Source of the DNA: UBA2773 sp964458715
GTDB lineage: Bacteria; Patescibacteriota; Minisyncoccia; Moranbacterales; DUUL01
Direction of reading: 5' to 3'
DNA: 64,000 nucleotides
NCBI GenBank assembly: GCA_964458715.1
Contig: CAYWJP010000001.1
Coordinates: forward strand, 17,032-81,031
Shown here: positions 1 through 7,873 of the stretch, one piece after another
How positions within the stretch are numbered: position 1 is the stretch's first letter
Layout: each line of letters starts with the position of its first letter
Notes under the pieces: generated by a model
Told to the model about the DNA's origin: nothing
Databases searched by the model: none
The model's input: the letters and a program-made list of their open reading frames with translations, nothing else
Made by a program: the position numbers and the translations under genes

Positions 1-45
1 TTCAAAATTTAAAATTAATTTCATTGTGTTTATAATATCATTATC

Positions 46-74
46 TTTACAAATTTTCCAGACCGTGCTAATAT
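46..74 (+). promoter_or_regulatory. sigma70-type promoter of rpsT
   Basis: A -35 box TTTACA (46-51) and a -10 box TAATAT (69-74) are separated by 17 nt, about 33 nt before the rpsT start codon. A second TATAAT lies at 31-36 without a good -35. This is pattern matching only; the transcription start is not known. Confidence 0.5.
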
Positions 75-107
75 TGTGCAATAAACTATTAAATTAAGTT
101 AAAAATT

Positions 108-377
108 ATGCCAATATTAGACGCCGCCAAAAAATACGTGAAAGTAACTGCTAGAAAAAACGCTTTCAATAAAAAAACCAAACTTACAATGAAAAACGCT
201 ATTCGAAAAGTAAGCGATGCTATTCTAGTTAAAGATGTTACTGGAGCTGAAAAATTATTCAAATCCGCTCAACAAGCCATCGACAAAGCTATGAAAAAAG
301 GAATTCTAAAGAAAAACACTGCTGCTCGAAGAAAATCAGTTTTAGTCAAAAAAATTGTCGCTTTGAAAAGCAAATAG
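108..377 (+). CDS. rpsT: small ribosomal subunit protein bS20
   Basis: This 89-residue basic protein is bS20, a primary 16S rRNA-binding protein of the small subunit. The family signature is visible: a Lys/Arg-rich N-terminal helix, the central segment TKLTMKNAIRKV, and the C-terminal GILKKNTAARRKSVL motif matching the GxxHxNxAARxKSRL block of S20. Length is typical (85-90 residues). It is one of few plus-strand core genes and stands alone, with a plausible promoter and a strong terminator, so it is probably monocistronic. There is no clear Shine-Dalgarno before the ATG, as for other core genes here. Identification is secure. Confidence 0.95.
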   Translation: MPILDAAKKYVKVTARKNAFNKKTKLTMKNAIRKVSDAILVKDVTGAEKLFKSAQQAIDKAMKKGILKKNTAARRKSVLVKKIVALKSK

Positions 378-415
378 AATTTTCCACTTACCACCGAATA
401 ATTTACACCATTTTA

Positions 416-448
416 AAAACGTCACTCTCGAGTGACGTTTTTTATTTT
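416..448 (+). terminator. rho-independent terminator of rpsT
   Basis: A perfect 8-bp stem ACGTCACT/AGTGACGT with loop CTCG (419-438) is followed by a T-run. It lies about 40 nt after the rpsT stop codon. Confidence 0.9.
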
Positions 449-468
449 TATTGTAGAAAATTATTTTG

Positions 469-645
469 CTACACTCCCAGAAATTTGAGCAACTCAAACA
501 CCAAGAATGCCGGCCAGATAATTGCCTTCAAAAGACCAACTACTCCAGACCAGAAACCGGCTGCGACTGAGATATAATAAACCACAGCACCAATCGCTCC
601 AAGTACATAGAAAACGCCTTCGCAATCCTCAGTATCACAACACAT
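469..645 (-). CDS. small hydrophobic membrane protein, unknown function
   Basis: I take the start at the ATG at 643-645, giving a 58-residue protein. A longer reading would begin at a TTG at 702 without a ribosome site, while the ATG follows AAAAGGGAA. The product starts MCCDTEDCEG and is then almost wholly hydrophobic, with one or two membrane segments ending PAFLVFELLKFL. Similar tiny proteins with a GFW...LKA..WPAFLVYELL core are common in archaea and CPR bacteria, as far as I recall, with no known role. The four acidic/Cys residues at the N-terminus could bind metal, but this is speculation. Confidence 0.55.
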   Translation of the reverse strand: MCCDTEDCEGVFYVLGAIGAVVYYISVAAGFWSGVVGLLKAIIWPAFLVFELLKFLGV

Positions 646-779
646 TTCCCTTTTTATAAAATTCCCCACCCAAATATTAACAATCTCGAAACTACTCCCC
701 AAAAATAGACGCGTCTATAAAAACTGCTACCAACCTCTATTCATATTTTTGAGATAATCTTTAATTTATAACTTATCTC

Positions 780-808
780 TTGATTTTATCTTCGCAATTA
801 GCTAGACT
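780..808 (+). promoter_or_regulatory. promoter of the 856-1305 gene
   Basis: TTGATT (780-785), a 17-nt spacer and TAGACT (803-808) lie about 48 nt upstream of a start codon with a strong ribosome site (CGAGGAG). Pattern match only. Confidence 0.45.
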
Positions 809-855
809 AATTCATCGATTAACCAACAGCAACTTAACAGCCCGAGGAGAATATC

Positions 856-1305
856 ATGCTTCAATCATTCATGAAAAAACTTGCCGAAGTCGAACCATTC
901 ACTACCATCGCCGCTTTTATCATCCTCATTGACGAACCAAACACCTTTGAAATTCTTCAAAAATTCATTGCTACTTGCAAAACGAAACCCTGGAAAATTG
1001 ATGGGATTAAAAGAGCTCTTTCTGGAAAACACCGTCAAGAAACACCTTGCGGTCCCAACGGGGGAACAATAACAATCAAAGCCCTCTATCCCAAGGATAT
1101 ATTACTCAGCCAAGGGATAGGCAAGCCCTTTGAAGTTCTCAAATACCTAGAAAAAACTTCTGAGTGCGAAGAAGGTGAAATTGCATATGCAATAAAATCA
1201 ACTTTTGTCGGCTCTACCGAAGAAACGCTTTGTTGCAAAAAAACTCCTGAAGGGCTTGTAATTTCTGGCTACAAAAAGCACACTCCTCGATCTAAATTTG
1301 ATTAA
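856..1305 (+). CDS. orphan protein, unknown function
   Basis: I do not recognise this 149-residue protein. It starts at an ATG preceded by a strong Shine-Dalgarno (GAGGAG, 6-7 nt spacing), which core genes in this window lack. The N-terminal 30 residues are partly hydrophobic (FTTIAAFIILI); no clear signal peptide follows. Residues about 50-75 (SGKHRQETPCGPNGGTI) and 110-115 carry cysteines (CE, then CC near 126), so metal binding is possible. Codon use has more C-ending codons than neighbouring core genes, hinting at a separate origin. It has its own promoter and terminator, so it behaves as a one-gene cassette. Confidence 0.7.
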   Translation: MLQSFMKKLAEVEPFTTIAAFIILIDEPNTFEILQKFIATCKTKPWKIDGIKRALSGKHRQETPCGPNGGTITIKALYPKDILLSQGIGKPFEVLKYLEKTSECEEGEIAYAIKSTFVGSTEETLCCKKTPEGLVISGYKKHTPRSKFD

Positions 1306-1329
1306 CCCAACTCGAAATAAACCTATTTC

Positions 1330-1366
1330 AAAAAGCCTGTTACGCTATCATGTGAACAGGCTTTTT
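1330..1366. terminator. bidirectional terminator between convergent genes
   Basis: The 12-bp inverted repeat AAAAAGCCTGTT/AACAGGCTTTTT gives a stem with a T-run on both strands. It can end the plus-strand orphan gene (stop 1305) and the minus-strand GIY-YIG gene (stop 1384). Confidence 0.9.
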
Positions 1367-1383
1367 GACTCCCTGAATAATTT

Positions 1384-1626
1384 TTATTCTACAATCAATT
1401 CCAACTTTTGAGATTTAGTTAGTTTTTTAATCCGAAATTCTTCCGCGGAAGCCTTGGCTCTGTTTTTAAAATTAGCCGAATAAACCATTTTTACTGGCCG
1501 TCGAGACGAGGTGTACTTTGCTCCCAGCTTAGAATCATTATGCTCGGCAATTCTCCGCTTTAAATCCGTAGTAATCCCCGCATACAAACTTCCGTCTGCA
1601 CACTCAACAATATAGACGTAATACAT
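1384..1626 (-). CDS. GIY-YIG domain nuclease-like protein
   Basis: This 80-residue single-domain protein belongs to the GIY-YIG family (UvrC N-terminal-like, YhbQ type). The motif pair is seen as YYVYIVEC (residues 2-9) and YAGITTDLKRRIAEHN (15-30), with the catalytic Arg (RRIAEH) and a Glu further on (SAEEFRIKKL). Stand-alone members are common in bacteria; their substrates are mostly unknown but are probably structured or damaged DNA. There is no DNA-binding extension. The start ATG has no Shine-Dalgarno. Confidence 0.88.
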   Translation of the reverse strand: MYYVYIVECADGSLYAGITTDLKRRIAEHNDSKLGAKYTSSRRPVKMVYSANFKNRAKASAEEFRIKKLTKSQKLELIVE

Positions 1627-1785
1627 ATTTCACTTTCAAAATAAAAATTTCAATTAATTATTATTATACCACTCTTTTGAATTTTAATATTCTTTAGTAT
1701 ATCTTTATTCAAAAATCTTTCTAAAAATAGATACCTGTTATTAAAACATTGTAAATTAAGTAATTGAAAATTTTTTGGATAGCAT

Positions 1786-1817
1786 AAAAGGGTTTGATTA
1801 GATTACCAAACCCTTTT
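1786..1817. terminator. terminator hairpin
   Basis: AAAAGGGTTTG (1786-1796) and CAAACCCTTTT (1807-1817) form a perfect 11-bp stem, with T-rich flanks on both strands. It lies 25 nt beyond the stop of the minus-strand gene 1843-2034 and probably ends that transcript. Confidence 0.8.
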
Positions 1818-1842
1818 AATTTTTTGTTGATGAAAATTTAAC

Positions 1843-2034
1843 TTATTTCCCTCCTCCCAAAGGACGACAAGCAATTTTTTCTATTTGACGTTTGATCTCC
1901 CTTACAGAAGACAATATCGTCAATAATTCATCGGACTTAGAATTTTGAATTATCAGATTTTTATTTCTATAAATTTTTCTGGATAATTCTTCAGATACAA
2001 ACGCAATTTTTTCAACGATGCCCACTTCAGCCAT
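1843..2034 (-). CDS. small helical orphan protein
   Basis: A 63-residue protein of unknown function, predicted mostly helical (two amphipathic stretches rich in E/K/I/L) and ending in RPLGGGK. It begins at an ATG with a near-perfect ribosome site (GGGAGG, 5-nt spacing), a near-consensus promoter, a perfect inverted repeat over the -35 box and a dedicated terminator, so it is a complete small transcription unit. No domain is recognisable. A small regulator or antitoxin-like protein is conceivable, but nothing shows it. Confidence 0.65.
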   Translation of the reverse strand: MAEVGIVEKIAFVSEELSRKIYRNKNLIIQNSKSDELLTILSSVREIKRQIEKIACRPLGGGK

Positions 2035-2080
2035 AATTTCCTCCCAAAAATCATTTATAGTTTAATTTTCCAATTTTTTA

Positions 2081-2109
2081 ACTATAGCACAAAAACAGTA
2101 AAATGTCAA
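2081..2109 (-). promoter_or_regulatory. near-consensus promoter of the 63-aa gene
   Basis: Read on the minus strand, TTGACA (2104-2109), a 17-nt spacer and TATAGT (2081-2086) form a near-consensus sigma70 promoter upstream of the gene starting at 2034. Confidence 0.7.
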
Positions 2110-2129
2110 TAGAATAGTATTGACATTTT
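2100..2129. promoter_or_regulatory. perfect inverted repeat overlapping the -35 box (candidate operator)
   Basis: AAAATGTCAAT (2100-2110) and ATTGACATTTT (2119-2129) are perfect 11-nt inverted arms with an 8-nt spacer. One arm contains the -35 hexamer of the minus-strand promoter. The geometry suits a dimeric repressor site, possibly autoregulation by the 63-aa product. The inference is unproven. Confidence 0.4.
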
Positions 2130-2147
2130 CCTAATATTGTTCAGCTT

Positions 2148-3464
2148 TTATTTACTTTTGATCTCTTTAATTCCTCCTGGCATATATTTCTGTAAAACTT
2201 CAGGTATTTTGACTGAACCATCGGCTTGTTGGAAATTTTCCAAAATCGCGATGATAAACCGCGGAGATGGAATTGCCGTATTATTCAACATAAACACATA
2301 TTTCCTGTTTCCTTCTTCATCTTTATATTTAACCTTCAATCTACGAGCTTGCCAATCCAAGAAATTTGAAGCACTTCCAGTCTCGCCATAACCGTTTCTT
2401 GATGGCAACCAAGCTTCTAAATCGAACATTCGATACTTACCCGCTCCCATATCACCAGTGCAAATTTCCAAGACCCTGTAGGGTAAACCAATTTCTCGAT
2501 GAAGTTCTTTGGAGATTTCCAGCATTTCTCGATGTAATTCCTCGGCTGCTTTGATATTAGCTTCACACAAACAAACCTGTTCGACTTTCATAAACTCATG
2601 AACTCGATACAGTCCTTTGGTATCTTTTCCATAAGAGCCAATCTCGCTCCTATAGCAAGGAGAAAATCCACACAATTTCAAAGGCAATTGTTTGATGTCC
2701 AAAGTCTCGCCAGAATGATAAGCCAACAAAGAAGGCTCAGCTGTTCCAATTAAAAATTTATCTTCTTTATTAGATTCTCCGTCGACTTCCACTTCTTTAT
2801 TGGCGATTTTATAAACTTCGTCTTTTTCTTCATCAAAACTCTTTCCGGCAAAATAACCGCTACCAAATAAAACGTATTCTTTGACCAAGGTTGGTGGAAT
2901 CATTGGCGAAAATCCCTTAGCAATTAATTTTTCCAAAGCATACATCATTAAAGCCATTTGCAAACTAACTCCCTCATTTTTCATATAGTAACCTCTATAC
3001 CCAGAAACTTTTACGCCTCGTTCAAAATCAACAATATCTAAATCTTTCCCTAGCTGTAGATGATCTTTAGGCTCAAAATCGAACTTAGTCGGTTCGCCTT
3101 CCTTCTCCACTTCCAAATTCTCGCTTTCATCTTTTCCAACTGGAACATCACTAGCGGTAATTACTGGAACTTGAACCATTAAGTTCATATATTCATCTTC
3201 CATTCCTTTTAATTCTTTTTCGATTTTCCCGACTTTTTCTTTCAATTCTTTTCCTTCAGAAATTTGTTCATCGGTTGGTCGATTGCCTTGAGTAGACTTA
3301 GCTAATTCATTTCTTTGAGATCGAAGTTTGTCCAATTCAGTCATCAAAGCTCGTCGCTCTTGATCAATTTCTAAAAGTCGATCTAAATCAAGATCTATAT
3401 TTTTATTTTTTGCCGCCTTGGCTATGGCCTCAGCATTTTCTCGAATAAATTTTATGTCTAACAT
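2148..3464 (-). CDS. serS: seryl-tRNA synthetase
   Basis: This 438-residue class II synthetase charges tRNA-Ser. The N-terminal coiled-coil arm that grips the tRNA long variable arm spans about residues 30-105. The catalytic core follows, with TAEPSLL (240-246), motif 2 around 267-293 (CYRSEIGSYGKDTKGLYRVH) and motif 3 around 394-410 (NNTAIPSPRFIIAILE). Length is typical. A residual divergence is TAEPSL instead of the common TAEVPL. The gene is the last of a minus-strand run with rsmG and a deoxyribosyltransferase-like gene upstream. No T-box or Shine-Dalgarno is seen. A tRNA-Ser gene lies elsewhere in the window (48780). Confidence 0.97.
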   Translation of the reverse strand: MLDIKFIRENAEAIAKAAKNKNIDLDLDRLLEIDQERRALMTELDKLRSQRNELAKSTQGNRPTDEQISEGKELKEKVGKIEKELKGMEDEYMNLMVQVPVITASDVPVGKDESENLEVEKEGEPTKFDFEPKDHLQLGKDLDIVDFERGVKVSGYRGYYMKNEGVSLQMALMMYALEKLIAKGFSPMIPPTLVKEYVLFGSGYFAGKSFDEEKDEVYKIANKEVEVDGESNKEDKFLIGTAEPSLLAYHSGETLDIKQLPLKLCGFSPCYRSEIGSYGKDTKGLYRVHEFMKVEQVCLCEANIKAAEELHREMLEISKELHREIGLPYRVLEICTGDMGAGKYRMFDLEAWLPSRNGYGETGSASNFLDWQARRLKVKYKDEEGNRKYVFMLNNTAIPSPRFIIAILENFQQADGSVKIPEVLQKYMPGGIKEIKSK

Positions 3465-3514
3465 GATAAATTTTATAATTTTTAATTTTGTAATTTTTAA
3501 ATAAATATTAAATG

Positions 3515-3967
3515 CTAATTTTTAATTTTATCTAAATCTCCGTTTAAGATTATCGTTTTCATCGCCATGATTTCATCCTTATAACCCATTTCAGGAATTT
3601 CATTTAATAAAAATATTTTTTTATTCAAAACATGAGCAAAGCCCATTTCAAGGAAAGTATTTCCACCGATGTAACCTAAAATTCCTTTTTTCTCCATGTT
3701 TAAAATAAGAATAGCATCCATTTCCTTAATTTTCTTATAATAAAGCCTGATGACATCGTCGTTAATTTTCCGCAAAGCGCTTTCTCGAAATTTCTTATCA
3801 CCGTTAACATCTTTTTCTTTTAAAAAATCTTCCATTGTCAATTCTCCATCAATGATTCGCTTGCTAGTCAAAGGAATATCGACTACGTGCCCAACCTTAA
3901 CTAATTTATCATTAGCCTCTTTTATGTCATAAGTAAAATCTATACTTCCACAAATTGCAATCTTCAT
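3515..3967 (-). CDS. nucleoside 2-deoxyribosyltransferase-like protein
   Basis: A 150-residue Rossmann-like protein resembling the nucleoside 2-deoxyribosyltransferase / DUF4406 superfamily. Visible features are the N-terminal strand MKIAICGSI, the segment DAILILNMEKKGILGYIGGNTFLEMGFAHVLNKKIFLL (about 88-125), where GGNTxxEMGFA is the typical substrate-binding helix, and the terminal LLNEIPE. In this superfamily such proteins cleave or exchange nucleoside glycosidic bonds; the actual substrate cannot be told. Its ATG overlaps the rsmG stop codon (ATGA), so the two are translationally coupled. Confidence 0.7.
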   Translation of the reverse strand: MKIAICGSIDFTYDIKEANDKLVKVGHVVDIPLTSKRIIDGELTMEDFLKEKDVNGDKKFRESALRKINDDVIRLYYKKIKEMDAILILNMEKKGILGYIGGNTFLEMGFAHVLNKKIFLLNEIPEMGYKDEIMAMKTIILNGDLDKIKN

Positions 3968-4590
3968 AAACTCGATCTTGAAAGATACAAAACTTTTCTA
4001 TCGATAAAATATTCTTCCGAAAAATACTTTCCAATTTTATATTCCACTACTTTTTCTAAAATATTTTTATCTTTAATGTTGGCCGTTTCGCCAAAATACA
4101 AAATTCCATTTTCCAATTCATGCCGGCTTTCTTTACGCAGATTTTTTCGAACTAATCCCGCAAATTTATCCAAAGAACAAACCGAGCGACCAACCACAAA
4201 ATCGAATTGACCCTCTAATTCTTCTCCTCGAAGATTTCTAGTTCCGACATTAGTTAGCTCTAGTCCTTTGACAATCTCTTCAATTACTTTAATTTTCTTT
4301 CCGATTGAATCGACTAAACTAAATTTCACTTTTGGAAAAAGAATCGCCAAAGGAATTCCGGGAAATCCTCCACCAGTTCCCAAATCCAGAACGGTTGTCT
4401 CGGGTTTAAAATCAATAATTTTAGCAATTGCCAAAGCATTCAGGATGTGTCGTTCATAGAGATTTTCGATGTCCTTTCGGGAGATCAAATTTACTTTCTC
4501 ATTCCATTCGGCATAAAGTTTCCCGGCTTTTTCAAATTGCTCTTTTTGCTTTTCCGTCAAGTCGGGAAAATACTTTAAAATTAAATCCAT
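3964..4590 (-). CDS. rsmG: 16S rRNA (guanine-N7) methyltransferase G
   Basis: A 208-residue GidB/RsmG methyltransferase that modifies G527 (E. coli numbering) of 16S rRNA. The SAM-binding motif VLDLGTGGGFPGIPLAI lies at about residues 67-83, preceded by the family helix NLISRKDIENLYERHILNAL. The acidic motif and FVVGRSV follow. Length fits the family (200-240). It overlaps the next gene by 4 nt. No unusual features. Confidence 0.93.
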   Translation of the reverse strand: MDLILKYFPDLTEKQKEQFEKAGKLYAEWNEKVNLISRKDIENLYERHILNALAIAKIIDFKPETTVLDLGTGGGFPGIPLAILFPKVKFSLVDSIGKKIKVIEEIVKGLELTNVGTRNLRGEELEGQFDFVVGRSVCSLDKFAGLVRKNLRKESRHELENGILYFGETANIKDKNILEKVVEYKIGKYFSEEYFIDRKVLYLSRSSL

Positions 4591-4704
4591 ATTTAAGTTA
4601 GTTTACAATTTACAATTTTCCTCACCGCGGCGAGTCATTCAATTTTAAAATGATTTAATTTTCAATGACTCCAGACTTTACGAACTTTCTAACTTTCCAA
4701 CTTT

Positions 4705-6141
4705 CTACTTCCGTGGCTTCATCAAAGGAAATATTTGACACTCCCTGGCAGTTTTATTCATCAAAAAAGAAAATACCCGTTCACTCATCCCAAACCCACA
4801 GGTAGGAGGCATACCATACTCCAGGGCCTCAACAAAATCTCGGTCATGCATTTGAGCTTCGTCATCTCCAGCATCTCGCATTTTTTGCTGCTCTTCAAAT
4901 CTCTCGGCTTGATCAATCGGATCATTTAATTCAGAATAACCATTTCCCAATTCACTACCAGCTATTAAAACATGGAATCTTTCCACTAAATTAGGATTGT
5001 CTTTTTTCTTTTTAGCTAAAGGAGAAACCTCTAGTGGTTCATTAACCAAGAATCCTGGCCCAGCAATTTGCTTTCGACAATATTTCCAAAGATTATCTAC
5101 GGCTCGCGCTCGATTTAAATCTTTTTCATATTTAACTCCTAATTCCTCAAGCTTAGCTTCGATTTCTTTTATATCGGCCGTAACAATATCTACTCCTGTT
5201 TTTTCTTTAATAGTCTCAGCATAGTCATACTGTTTCCACTCAGCGCCTAAATCCACTTCAAAATCTCTAATTTTAAACTTCAAAGTTCCAAAAGTCTCTT
5301 TAGCCACATATTGATAAAGCTCTTTCACCAATTCCATTCCTTTTTCATAATTAGCATAAGCCCAATAAAATTCCATCTGAGTATAATCTTGGAGATGTTC
5401 ATAATCCATTCCCTCATTTCGAAATTGTCGACCAATTTCAAAAGTTTTTTCAAGTCCAGCCACCATCAATCTTTTTTGCCAAAGCTCTCCCATCGAAATT
5501 CGAAGATAAACATCCATATCCAAAGCTTTATGATGAGTAGCAAAAGGATCAGCATCCGCTCCACCCGGAGTAGTTTCTAATACTGGAGTCTCCACTTCAA
5601 TAAATTTTCTTTTCTTCAAAAAATCTCGAGTAGCATTCCAAAATTTGTCCTTCTTAATTATCATCTCTCGAACGTCATCATTAAAAAGAATATCCAAATA
5701 TCTTTTTCGGAATTTTTCCTCTTCATCTTGCAAGGCCTTGTGTTTATCTGGCAATGGCAAAATTGATTTAGAAAGTAGAGTTATTTTTTTAATCAAAATC
5801 GACTTCTCTTCCTTTTTAGTATCGAATCTTTCTCCCTCCACTCCAACAAAATCTCCAATGTCTAAATTTTTGACCCAAAATTTATAATCTCCGTCAAATT
5901 CTTTTTTATTGAAAACCACCTGAATTCTTCCACAAACATCTTGAATATGAAGAAAAGCGATGTTTCCCATGTCTCGAAACAACATAATTCTTCCAGCAAT
6001 TTTGGCCGATTCTCCAAATTCCTTTTTTAAAACATCTTTAGAGCATTCTTTTTCGAATGGCCCCGCTGGATAAGGATCAATTCCGGTTTCCACAAAATTC
6101 TGTAATTTTTTAATTTTTTCTTGTTTTATATCTTCAAGCAT
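4705..6141 (-). CDS. lysS: lysyl-tRNA synthetase (class II)
   Basis: A 478-residue class II lysyl-tRNA synthetase. The N-terminal OB-fold anticodon-binding domain (about 38-140, AGRIMLFRDMGNIAFLHIQD) precedes the catalytic core, with RFRKRYLD-like sequence at 145-150, motif 2 FEIGRQFRNEGMDYEHLQDY and the ETPVLETTPGGADADPF substrate loop. Motif 3 reads CGFGMSERVFSFLMNK near 450-468 instead of the usual GLGIDRLVML form, so the D-R pair is changed to S-E-R while the Arg is kept. The ending IFPLMKPRK matches the family. Flanking genes are unrelated. Function is secure; the motif 3 variant is a lineage oddity. Confidence 0.94.
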   Translation of the reverse strand: MLEDIKQEKIKKLQNFVETGIDPYPAGPFEKECSKDVLKKEFGESAKIAGRIMLFRDMGNIAFLHIQDVCGRIQVVFNKKEFDGDYKFWVKNLDIGDFVGVEGERFDTKKEEKSILIKKITLLSKSILPLPDKHKALQDEEEKFRKRYLDILFNDDVREMIIKKDKFWNATRDFLKKRKFIEVETPVLETTPGGADADPFATHHKALDMDVYLRISMGELWQKRLMVAGLEKTFEIGRQFRNEGMDYEHLQDYTQMEFYWAYANYEKGMELVKELYQYVAKETFGTLKFKIRDFEVDLGAEWKQYDYAETIKEKTGVDIVTADIKEIEAKLEELGVKYEKDLNRARAVDNLWKYCRKQIAGPGFLVNEPLEVSPLAKKKKDNPNLVERFHVLIAGSELGNGYSELNDPIDQAERFEEQQKMRDAGDDEAQMHDRDFVEALEYGMPPTCGFGMSERVFSFLMNKTARECQIFPLMKPRK

Positions 6142-6288
6142 TTTCTTGTTTACAAGTTAATAGTATTTTGGTTACGATAAAGGCATTGTAACAAATGAAT
6201 AGGCCTAAGTCTAGATAATACAATTTTATAAATTATTTTAACTTATATCTTTAAATTCTTCTCGACTTCCTTGATTTTTAATAATAAT

Positions 6289-6819
6289 TTAGAATTTTTT
6301 TAATTTCCAAAAATAACCTCTCCTCTCCATAAAATAATCAATTAATAAGCCATTTAAAATTGAAAATAATATTATATATACAGAAAGTATTAAAGTAAAT
6401 ATTGGACCGAAATAATAAATGGTTATTGGTAAAAAGGGTATTTTAACATTTCGATTATAAAGAAAAACTGCTATTAAAGACTCTTTCATTCCTTTTTCTT
6501 TTAAGTCTTTAAGAAGCGGAAATAAAAGATAGGGTGGACCTGAAACCAATATTCCAAAAATAATTGAATAAAATAATCCTTTTTTTCCAGAGTTTTCTCC
6601 TAAATATCTAACAACTTTATTAATTTTAAAATATCTATTAACCAAAAAAGTTATCAATAAAATTAATAAAAAAATCGGAAATATTTTTATCAGAACTGTT
6701 ATGGTGTTTTGAATTCCAGTCCTAGCAAAATTTGCATTAAAAAAACTAACGACTAAATAAACTGCCGAAACTATTAATAAAAACTTATAGCTATTTTTTA
6801 TTTTTGCAAAAGAAATCAT
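6289..6819 (-). CDS. permease half, DUF318-like, C-terminal part
   Basis: A 176-residue membrane protein with about five hydrophobic segments. It contains the conserved SGPPYLLFPLLKDLKEKGM element (about 94-112) typical of predicted permeases of the DUF318/YraQ family, followed by SLIAVFLYNRNVKIPFLP. Its start overlaps the stop of the upstream partner by 4 nt (ATGA). The two proteins probably form one transporter split into two chains. The substrate is unknown; ArsP-like relatives export organic arsenicals, but nothing here shows that. Confidence 0.7.
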   Translation of the reverse strand: MISFAKIKNSYKFLLIVSAVYLVVSFFNANFARTGIQNTITVLIKIFPIFLLILLITFLVNRYFKINKVVRYLGENSGKKGLFYSIIFGILVSGPPYLLFPLLKDLKEKGMKESLIAVFLYNRNVKIPFLPITIYYFGPIFTLILSVYIILFSILNGLLIDYFMERRGYFWKLKKF

Positions 6820-7238
6820 AAAGAATCAATAAAATTTAAAGTACCAACCGTTAAAATAGCAATAATAATAGCAAAAAAGAAGCATATCAAATTTCTTACA
6901 ATGGCAAATTTCTTGCCTAAATTAAAAATCTCCAAAGGTAGCATAGCCACTCCAACCGTTGACCAAGCCAAAATAAAAGCAGTAACTGCTATCAAACTAA
7001 CTCCCTGATTCATTAATTCTCCGCCCACGATAAAACTAGTAATTGGTATTCCGAAAGAAACACTTCCAGCTAAAGCTCCTGCTAGAGGATCTAAAAATAA
7101 ATTTCCAGTAAAAATAGTTGGCGCATATTTTTCTAATACAGGACTAAGTAAATTAACCAATAACAAAATCCCTATCATTATTGGCAATGAGGTTTTAAGC
7201 GAATCAAAGGATTTTAAAAAAGCTTGCTTGGTATCCAT
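6816..7238 (-). CDS. permease half, DUF318-like, N-terminal part
   Basis: A 140-residue protein with about four hydrophobic segments. It shows the paired element GSVSFGIPITSFIVGGELMNQGVS (about 57-80), the inverted-repeat counterpart of the PPYLLFP motif in the next gene, and AFILAWSTVGVAMLPLE. Together with gene 6289-6819 it forms a compact two-gene permease. The genes overlap by 4 nt, which implies coupled, stoichiometric synthesis. The transported compound is unknown. Confidence 0.7.
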   Translation of the reverse strand: MDTKQAFLKSFDSLKTSLPIMIGILLLVNLLSPVLEKYAPTIFTGNLFLDPLAGALAGSVSFGIPITSFIVGGELMNQGVSLIAVTAFILAWSTVGVAMLPLEIFNLGKKFAIVRNLICFFFAIIIAILTVGTLNFIDSL

Positions 7239-7243
7239 ATTTT

Positions 7244-7801
7244 TTATATTTTTCTTAATTTCCTCGATTTTTTACGATAATCAGGAATTCGTTGAGCCAC
7301 TAACGCCCAAAAATTTTGAGAATGATTCATCTCTTGCAAATGACAAAGTTCGTGAGCAATTAAATAATCCACTAAATCATCTGGCAAAAACAAAATTCGA
7401 TAATTAAAATTCAAATTATTCTGACTAGAACAACTTCCCCAGCGAGTTTTTTGATCACGAATAGCAATTTTATTAAGTGGAAAATTATAGAACTGATTTA
7501 TTTCCTGCACTCGCTCTTTCACTAAAGCTCGAGCTCGTTCTTTATTTCTCAAATAATCGTTTCTGCTACCCCAACCCAAAAGATTGGAAATTTTTTTAGA
7601 TTTTAAGACTTCTAAATTTTTTAAAACCCAATCTTTGTTTTTTAAAAAAAACTTTTCCGCCTTTCTTTGGCTAACAAACCAAGGATGCGTTACTAAAAAA
7701 TCATGATTGTTTTTCAGAGTAATTTTAATTCCCTTGGACTGTTTATTTTTTTTAAAAACACATTCAATTTGATGGCCCTCCAGTTCAATTTTTATTTTCA
7801 T
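7244..7801 (-). CDS. YgjP-like M48-type metallopeptidase (DUF45)
   Basis: This is a YgjP/DUF45 family protein. The hallmark block RDQKTRWGSCSSQNNLNFNYRI is followed by the zinc-binding HELCH motif and a downstream H (NHSQNFW), consistent with a zincin active site. I start it at the ATG at 7799-7801 (185 residues); an upstream TTG at 7816 adds five residues without support. The family role is poorly defined; some members are tied to DNA restriction loci or metal homeostasis. It sits directly upstream of the two permease genes and may be co-transcribed. Confidence 0.88.
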   Translation of the reverse strand: MKIKIELEGHQIECVFKKNKQSKGIKITLKNNHDFLVTHPWFVSQRKAEKFFLKNKDWVLKNLEVLKSKKISNLLGWGSRNDYLRNKERARALVKERVQEINQFYNFPLNKIAIRDQKTRWGSCSSQNNLNFNYRILFLPDDLVDYLIAHELCHLQEMNHSQNFWALVAQRIPDYRKKSRKLRKI

Positions 7802-7873
7802 AAATCTTTTTAACAAAAGAGCATGAAATCATGCTCAATTTAATTTTAATGTCTTTACTGACATAACACTAGT

